Shown in pieces: positions 59,197 to 64,000 of a stretch of DNA of 64,000 nucleotides (positions are counted from its first letter, which is position 1; each line of letters starts with the position of its first letter). Under the pieces are notes generated by a model. That model was not told the DNA's origin, ran no database searches, and worked only from the letters and a program-made list of their open reading frames with translations. This stretch comes from Gordonia asplenii. Its GTDB lineage: Bacteria; Actinomycetota; Actinomycetes; Mycobacteriales; Mycobacteriaceae. Where the stretch lies: assembly GCF_012933505.1 (NCBI RefSeq), contig NZ_JABBNB010000009.1, positions 1 to 64,000 on the forward strand, read 5' to 3'. The position numbers and the translations under genes were made by a program.

Positions 59197-60213
59197 TCAG
59201 CGCAGGGAGCCGATGCCGAGCGAGCCGTCGGCGGGCCTGTCGGGTGGTGCGGGAACTGCGGAATCCTCGACCGCCGCCACCGACGGTGCCGGCGGGTTGT
59301 CGAGGAAATCGGCGCTCGGCGCGAAGAAGCTCGTGCCGGTGACCGCGGTGGTGAAGTCGAGGAGCCGGTCATAGTTGCCGACCGGATCGCCGACGAACAT
59401 CTTGACCAGCATCTGTTCGGTCACGTCGGGATCGCCGCAATAGGCGATGTAGTAGGTTCCACGCTCACCCGATGGCGAACCCCACGCCATGTTGTCGCGA
59501 AGGATCTGCAGCTGATTGCCGTCGGCGTCGTTGACCTGGTTCACCGCGATGTGCGCGTTCGGGGCTTTGTCTTCGTCGGGGAATTCGATGTTGTCGGCCT
59601 TGGTCCGACCGAACACGATTTCCTGCTCGGTGGTCGACAGCGAGTTCCACTTGCCGAAGTCGGTGACGTAGCGCTGGACGGTCACATAGCTGCCGCCGTC
59701 GAAGTCGGGATCGTCGTCGACGGTGATCGTGTCGAGCGCCTGGCTGCCGGCGGGATTCTCGGTGCCGTCGACGAACCCGGTGAGGTCGCGCATCTCGAAG
59801 TACCGAAAGCCGTGCACGTCGTCGGCGACGCTCACCGCATCGCCGAATTCACGGACCGCCTGCGCGGCCAACTCGAAACACACGGCGTCGTCGTCGGCCT
59901 TGATGTGCAACAGGATGTCGCCGGGCGTCGCCGGAGCGGTGTGCGACGACCCGACGAGTTCACGGAACGGCTTGAGGTCTTTCGGTCGCGGCCCACCGAA
60001 GAGTCGGTCCCAGGCGTCGGAGGCGATCGCGGCGACGCCGGTGAGCGACTCGTCGGGGGCGCGCGAGGACACCGACCGGACGAGTCCGGTGAATCCGCTC
60101 AACACGTCGCGCACCTTGGCTTCGCCGCCGTTGTTGACGGTGAGGACGAGGAACACGGCGTTTCTGGTCTTGCGGGTGATAATTGTCTGCCCGGTGGCTG
60201 ATCCGGAGGTCAC
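59197..60213 (-). CDS. DyP-type peroxidase, encapsulin cargo
   Basis: A 338-residue haem peroxidase. The GXXDG motif is GFVDGTENP (Asp as catalytic acid/base), the haem-ligand His is probably in NAHIAVNQVN, and Arg/Asn line the distal side (QILRDNMAWGS). The C-terminal tail is a Pro/Ala-rich linker ending in DGSLGIGSLR, which matches the encapsulin targeting peptide of this cargo class. It should be loaded into the shell encoded by the next gene. It begins at GTG 60213, nine bases after the flavoprotein stop. Confidence 0.95.
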   Translation of the reverse strand: MTSGSATGQTIITRKTRNAVFLVLTVNNGGEAKVRDVLSGFTGLVRSVSSRAPDESLTGVAAIASDAWDRLFGGPRPKDLKPFRELVGSSHTAPATPGDILLHIKADDDAVCFELAAQAVREFGDAVSVADDVHGFRYFEMRDLTGFVDGTENPAGSQALDTITVDDDPDFDGGSYVTVQRYVTDFGKWNSLSTTEQEIVFGRTKADNIEFPDEDKAPNAHIAVNQVNDADGNQLQILRDNMAWGSPSGERGTYYIAYCGDPDVTEQMLVKMFVGDPVGNYDRLLDFTTAVTGTSFFAPSADFLDNPPAPSVAAVEDSAVPAPPDRPADGSLGIGSLR

Positions 60214-60222
60214 TGGTCCACC

Positions 60223-61875
60223 CTAGCGTGCCGCATGTCGTCCGGCGTTGCGGCCGGAGAAGATGCAGCCGCCGAGGAACGTTCCCTCCAGCGCGTTGTA
60301 CCCGTGCACGCCGCCGCCGCCGAAACCGGCCACCTCGCCGGCCGCATAGAGTCCGGGGAATACCGAACCGTCCTCGCGCATGACCTGCGAATCGAGGTTG
60401 GTCTCCAGACCGCCGAGTGTCTTGCGCGTCAGGATGTTCAGACGTACGGCGATGAGCGGACCGTGCGTAGGATCGAGCAGTCGGTGTGGTTTGGCTACCC
60501 GAACAACCTTGTCGCCCAAGTACTGCCGCGCGTTGGTCATCGCCATCAACTGAGCGTCCTTGCTGAACTTGTTGTCCAACTGGGCGTCTCGCGCGTTGAC
60601 GACCTGTTCGATGTGCGCGAGGTCGAGTTTGGGACCCCGCGCGATCGCGTTCATCTTGGGAACCAACTCGGCGAGCGTGTTGCCGACGACGAAGTCGACG
60701 CCGTTGTCGACGAAGGCCTGCACCGGGCCGGGAACCCCTTTGGCCAGACGGCTTTTCGCGGCGAACTTCAGGTCCTTGTTCGTGATGTCGGGATTTTGCT
60801 CCGACCCCGACAACGCGAACTCCTTCTCGATGATCGACTGGGTCAGGATGAACCAGGAATAGTCGTAGCCGGTCTTGAGGATCTCGCGCATCGTCGAGTT
60901 GGTGTCGAAGCCCGGAAAATTGGGCGGCGCAAGGCGATTTCCCTCGGCGTCGAGCCACAGCGACGACGGTCCGGGAATGATGCGGATGGCATGGTTGGGC
61001 CAGATGGGATCCCAGTTGTGGATGCCTTCGGTGTAGTGCCACATGCGATCCCGGTTGATCAGATGCGCTCCGGCGTCTTCGGCGATACCGAGCATCCGCC
61101 CGTCGACGTAGGCGGGGACGCCGGCGATCATCGTCTCGGGGATCGGGCCGAGCCGCTCCACCGGCCAGTTCTTGCGGACGAGTTCGTGGTTGTGGCCGAT
61201 CCCGCCCGTTGTGACGATCACCTTGGGCGCGCGAAACTCGAAGTCGGATACGACATTTCGCGACGATGCGACGCCGCGCTCAGTCTCGGATTCCTCGAGA
61301 ACCGAGCCCCGCACTCCGACGACGGCTCCGTCGTCGACGATCAACTCGTCGACCCGGTGCCGAAAAGCGAACTGTACGAGCCCTTTTCGTTCGGCTTCCA
61401 AGACTGGTTCTTCGAATACCCGGACCACCTCGGGGCCGGTACCCCAGGTCAGATGGAATCGCGGCACCGAATTGCCGTGGCCGTCGGCGAATCCGCCGCC
61501 GCGCTCGGCCCAGCCGACGACCGGCGTGATGCGCAGCCCGAGATCGTGTAGATATTGGCGCTTCTCGGTCGACGCGAACCTTACGTACGCGCGCGCCCAT
61601 TGACGCGGCCAGTTGTCCTCGACGTCGCGGTCGAACCCGGCCGAGCCCATCCAGTCCTGCAGGGCCAATTCTTCGGAGTCGTGGATACCGAGTCGACGCT
61701 GCTCGGGAGTGTCCACCAGGAACAAGCCGCCGAGCGACCAAAATGCCTGCCCACCAAGGTTTTTCCGGTTCTCCTGATCGACGACGAGGACGCGGCGTCC
61801 GGCCTTGGTCAGCTCATAGGTGGCGACGAGGCCGGACAGGCCGGATCCGACGACGATGACTTCGGGGTTCTGCAC
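60223..61875 (-). CDS. FAD-binding dehydrogenase (fumarate reductase/KstD-like flavoprotein)
   Basis: A 550-residue flavoprotein with the FAD motif GSGLSGLVATYELTKAG at the N-terminus, VVDQENRKNLGGQA, and the C-terminal GLYAAGEVAGFGGGGVHGYNALEGTFLGGCIFSGR. It is related to Rv0785 and ketosteroid dehydrogenase-like enzymes that reduce or oxidise C-C double bonds. No encapsulin targeting peptide is seen at its C-terminus. It starts with GTG 61875, three bases after the amidase stop, and precedes the DyP gene by nine bases. An oxidase activity giving H2O2 to DyP is a hypothesis. Confidence 0.88.
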   Translation of the reverse strand: MQNPEVIVVGSGLSGLVATYELTKAGRRVLVVDQENRKNLGGQAFWSLGGLFLVDTPEQRRLGIHDSEELALQDWMGSAGFDRDVEDNWPRQWARAYVRFASTEKRQYLHDLGLRITPVVGWAERGGGFADGHGNSVPRFHLTWGTGPEVVRVFEEPVLEAERKGLVQFAFRHRVDELIVDDGAVVGVRGSVLEESETERGVASSRNVVSDFEFRAPKVIVTTGGIGHNHELVRKNWPVERLGPIPETMIAGVPAYVDGRMLGIAEDAGAHLINRDRMWHYTEGIHNWDPIWPNHAIRIIPGPSSLWLDAEGNRLAPPNFPGFDTNSTMREILKTGYDYSWFILTQSIIEKEFALSGSEQNPDITNKDLKFAAKSRLAKGVPGPVQAFVDNGVDFVVGNTLAELVPKMNAIARGPKLDLAHIEQVVNARDAQLDNKFSKDAQLMAMTNARQYLGDKVVRVAKPHRLLDPTHGPLIAVRLNILTRKTLGGLETNLDSQVMREDGSVFPGLYAAGEVAGFGGGGVHGYNALEGTFLGGCIFSGRNAGRHAAR

Positions 61876-61878
61876 GGG

Positions 61879-63363
61879 TCAGACCTTAACTTCCGAGTAG
61901 CGGTGGAACCAGGGTTGGGCTGCTTCGAGTTGGGCGGCCAGAGCGAGGAGATCACCGTCGGCGCCGAGCCGTCCGACGAATTGCACCCCCAACGGAAGCC
62001 CGGTGGCCGTCCAATGAAGGGGAACGCTGATAGCAGGTCGGCCGGTCAGGTTCGCGAGCTGGGTGTAGGGCACCCAACCCAGGCTCTGCGTGATGAGGTC
62101 GTCGAGAATGCCGCTGAGCGACAACAGCTTTCCCGCGTGAACTCGCGAGATGATCCGCGACGCGCGCTGCAGCAACGGGGACGAGGTGGTTTCGCCGACG
62201 CGCAGTGGTGGAGTCGCCAGAGTCGGGGTGAGCAGCAGGTCGTGCTGCGAGTGGAAGGAGTCCAGGGACAGCACGTACTCGTTGACGTTGTTCAGCGCGG
62301 TGAATGCCGCGACGACGCCGTTGGACCGCCCGATCTCGGCGATCGCCAGGGTGTCGGCTTCGAAGTCGGAATCCGTTGCGCCAGTGGCTTCGCGAGCTTC
62401 GGCCACCTGGGTCGCCAGAGCTGCGAACCAGATGGTGAGGAAGTCCCGGGCGAGCGCCTCGTCGTCGTAGGGCGGCTCGACCTCCTCGACGTGATGACCG
62501 AGGTCGGTGAGGAGTTTGGCGGCGTTCTCCACGGCGGCGATCGCCTCGGGATGTGGGTTCGCATTGATCGCCGACGTCGCGGAGAACCCGATGCGGAGTC
62601 CCTTCGGCGCGGTCGCGATCTGTTCGACGTAGCCGACGCTCGGTATTGCGGTGGGGTACACCGAACCGGCGGTCGGGCCGACCACGGCGTCGTAGATGGC
62701 CGCGGCGTCGCGGACGGTGCGAGTCACGGTGCCTTGGACCGCCATGCCGAACATCGCTTCGCCGGTGGCGGGTCCGAACGGTGCGATGCCGCGACTCGGT
62801 TTGAGCCCGACGAGTCCGTTGCATGCCGCCGGGATGCGGATCGATCCGCCGCCGTCGTTCGCGCCGGCCGCGGGCACGATCCCGGCCGCGACCGCCGCTC
62901 CCGACCCGCCGGACGATCCACCCGGCGTGTGGTCGGTGTTCCACGGGTTGCGCGCCGGGCCCCACAGTTCCGGTTCGGTGATGCCCTTGGCGCCGAACTC
63001 GGGGGTGTTGGTCTTGCCGAAGATGACGAACCCGGCGTCGAGGAAACGCTGGGTGATGTTCGCGTGTTCTGCGGCCGGGAGCTTCGACAGTGACTTCGAC
63101 CCGCACGACGTCGGGTAACCGCGATACTCCTGGGCGAGGTCCTTGATGAGGAAGGGGACTCCGCCGAACGGACCGCCGAGGTCGGGGTTGCCCGCGCGAG
63201 CGTCGGCTTCGTCGATGCGCACCACGATCGCATTGATCTTCGGGTTCGCGGCATCGGCACGCCGGCGTGCCAGCTCCAGTAGTTCAGTGGCCGTCACTTC
63301 GCGTTTGGCGACGAGTTCGGCGAGTCCGGTGGCGTCGTACGACTGATATTCGGAGAGGTCCAC
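61879..63363 (-). CDS. Amidase signature family enzyme
   Basis: A 494-residue amidase. The catalytic Ser-cisSer-Lys triad is visible as Lys in FLIKDLAQ and the [14 protein letters not shown] signature. The start is the GTG at 63363: TAGTCT at 63371-63376, seven bases upstream, looks like a -10 element for a leaderless transcript, and the long upstream frame is not supported. It is the first gene of the operon that runs through the flavoprotein and DyP to encapsulin. Substrate is unknown; amide hydrolysis beside a nanocompartment peroxidase is unusual. Confidence 0.9.
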   Translation of the reverse strand: MDLSEYQSYDATGLAELVAKREVTATELLELARRRADAANPKINAIVVRIDEADARAGNPDLGGPFGGVPFLIKDLAQEYRGYPTSCGSKSLSKLPAAEHANITQRFLDAGFVIFGKTNTPEFGAKGITEPELWGPARNPWNTDHTPGGSSGGSGAAVAAGIVPAAGANDGGGSIRIPAACNGLVGLKPSRGIAPFGPATGEAMFGMAVQGTVTRTVRDAAAIYDAVVGPTAGSVYPTAIPSVGYVEQIATAPKGLRIGFSATSAINANPHPEAIAAVENAAKLLTDLGHHVEEVEPPYDDEALARDFLTIWFAALATQVAEAREATGATDSDFEADTLAIAEIGRSNGVVAAFTALNNVNEYVLSLDSFHSQHDLLLTPTLATPPLRVGETTSSPLLQRASRIISRVHAGKLLSLSGILDDLITQSLGWVPYTQLANLTGRPAISVPLHWTATGLPLGVQFVGRLGADGDLLALAAQLEAAQPWFHRYSEVKV

Positions 63364-63890
63364 GTCACAAAGACTAGGCGAACCGCGCAGCGTGCGGGCC
63401 GCAGTGCACGGGGTCGGGGCGACGCGGGCCGTTCCGTTCGTCGAGGCGTCGTCGACCGTCGGGATGCCGGCCGGAGTCAGTAGACTACCGACTCCGACGA
63501 ACCCGACAATTTCGATGCGGGCCGCGGTTCGAATCGAGTGCGGTCTGAGGTCGCGCGGCACTGCATCAGAGCGTCGGATTCGTCCGGTAGGCGGTCGACG
63601 GAGCGTGCCCGGTCGCACTCAGACGCACAGATAACGCAAAGCTCACAAGTAGGGTGGACGTACTAACTTGTGACCAACCCGATCGAGAATTGTTCTTCGC
63701 CCATGTTTACGCTGCTAGTAGCGTTGCGGGCGTGACTGCTGTGGGCGTGGGTGCGTTCTTGCCTTTGCTCGTGTGTTATCGAGCCGTTACACTCCCATGC
63801 GATGGGGGAACCCCGACCGACGTTCGTCATCGGATCCCACAAATGCCCATATGGACGAAGCCCTCTGGTCGGATCGTAAGGACTAACTAC
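63364..63890. promoter_or_regulatory. Divergent promoter region of amidase operon and secreted protein gene
   Basis: A 527-base gap with no supported gene. It holds an inverted repeat tcacaagt (63643-63650) and acttgtga (63666-63673), a dyad around acgctgctagtagcgt (about 63710-63725), and a good promoter for the secreted-protein gene: ttgctc at 63765-63770, 17 bases, tacact at 63788-63793. The predicted transcript has a leader of about 90 bases with a hairpin cccatgcgatggg near its 5' end. Confidence 0.6.
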
Positions 63891-64000
63891 ATGTTGAAGA
63901 GCGCGCGCAAGCGCATTATGGCTGGCGCCCTGGCGTTGGCGTCAGCCGCAGGTGTTGCGGTTGCCGTCGCACCGCAGGCGCAGGCGGCCGGCACCACCGA
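63891..64000 (+). CDS. Secreted protein, N-terminus only (cut by window end)
   Basis: The ATG at 63891 has TAAGGA at 63877-63882 and opens a frame that stays open to the window end (36 codons). The product starts MLKSARKRIMAGALALASAA and continues as a hydrophobic core to AQAQA, an evident Sec signal peptide with likely cleavage after AQA. The mature protein lies outside the window, so its function is unknown. Confidence 0.8.
   Translation, partial: MLKSARKRIMAGALALASAAGVAVAVAPQAQAAGTT

Noticed and set aside
63795..63890. c-di-AMP (ydaO-type) riboswitch upstream of the secreted protein
   Set aside because: Considered because of a gggggaacccc motif and the gene class, but the leader is short and the other conserved segments of that riboswitch were not found.

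Overview
The window is high-GC actinobacterial chromosome, most likely from a mycolic-acid genus (Mycobacteriales) and probably Gordonia or a close relative. The support is gene content: a PknK-type kinase/STAND regulator, an EthA-like Baeyer-Villiger monooxygenase, an Rv1683-like lipase/acyl-CoA synthetase fusion, a divergent ald/aldR pair, a WhiB protein, an encapsulin with DyP peroxidase cargo, a KstR-type operator and many leaderless genes. The genus is an inference from this content and from the abundant dispersed repeats. No rRNA, tRNA, CRISPR array, prophage or complete transposase gene was seen.

Layout. 1-830: a GIY-YIG protein gene flanked by inverted repeats. 827-4236: a copper export operon (CopA plus a secreted His-rich protein) behind two CsoR-type operators. 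4.3-10.6 kb: thioesterase, OPT transporter and the PknK-like regulator, closed by a strong hairpin. 10.7-16.9 kb: a leftward lipid/aldehyde catabolic cluster (MaoC hydratase, hydrolase, acyl-CoA synthetase, EthD-like protein, SDR, aldehyde dehydrogenase). 17.1-20.9 kb: the lipase-synthetase fusion overlapping an XRE regulator. 20.9-22.2 kb: non-coding, rich in inverted repeats. 22.2-28.7 kb: a tightly overlapping operon (aldehyde dehydrogenase, hydrolase, racemase/CoA-transferase family protein, zinc alcohol dehydrogenase), a divergent metallo-hydrolase and a second XRE regulator paralogous to the first. 29.3-33.1 kb: a PucR regulator divergent from monooxygenase plus hydrolase. 33.1-36.6 kb: FAD oxidase, alanine dehydrogenase and AldR, UBP zinc finger. 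37.3-42.4 kb: SDR, YihY membrane protein, a candidate type VII secretion-associated hydrolase pair, CoA-binding protein. 42.5-53.4 kb: small enzymes and regulators (PadR, IclR, WhiB), RNase HI, HNH protein. 53.4-57.1 kb: a heterodimeric ABC exporter. 57.2-58.0 kb: an SDR behind a KstR box. 58.4-63.4 kb: an operon of amidase, flavoprotein, DyP peroxidase and encapsulin. 63.9 kb onward: the start of a secreted protein.

The most unusual material is repetitive. (i) A short G+C-rich repeat lies inside two protein-coding genes and is read in two different frames (copA, four 30-bp tandem copies; the ABC exporter, one copy). (ii) A ~175-bp element with ~25-bp terminal inverted repeats and an internal perfect hairpin occurs twice (29077-29250 and 43415-43589) and looks like a MITE. 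(iii) A hairpin-bearing repeat sits next to stop codons at several loci and is amplified as ~100-bp tandem arrays at two of them. The encapsulin operon with an extra flavoenzyme and amidase, and the paired XRE regulators around a lipid/aldehyde gene block, are the most interesting protein-coding contexts.
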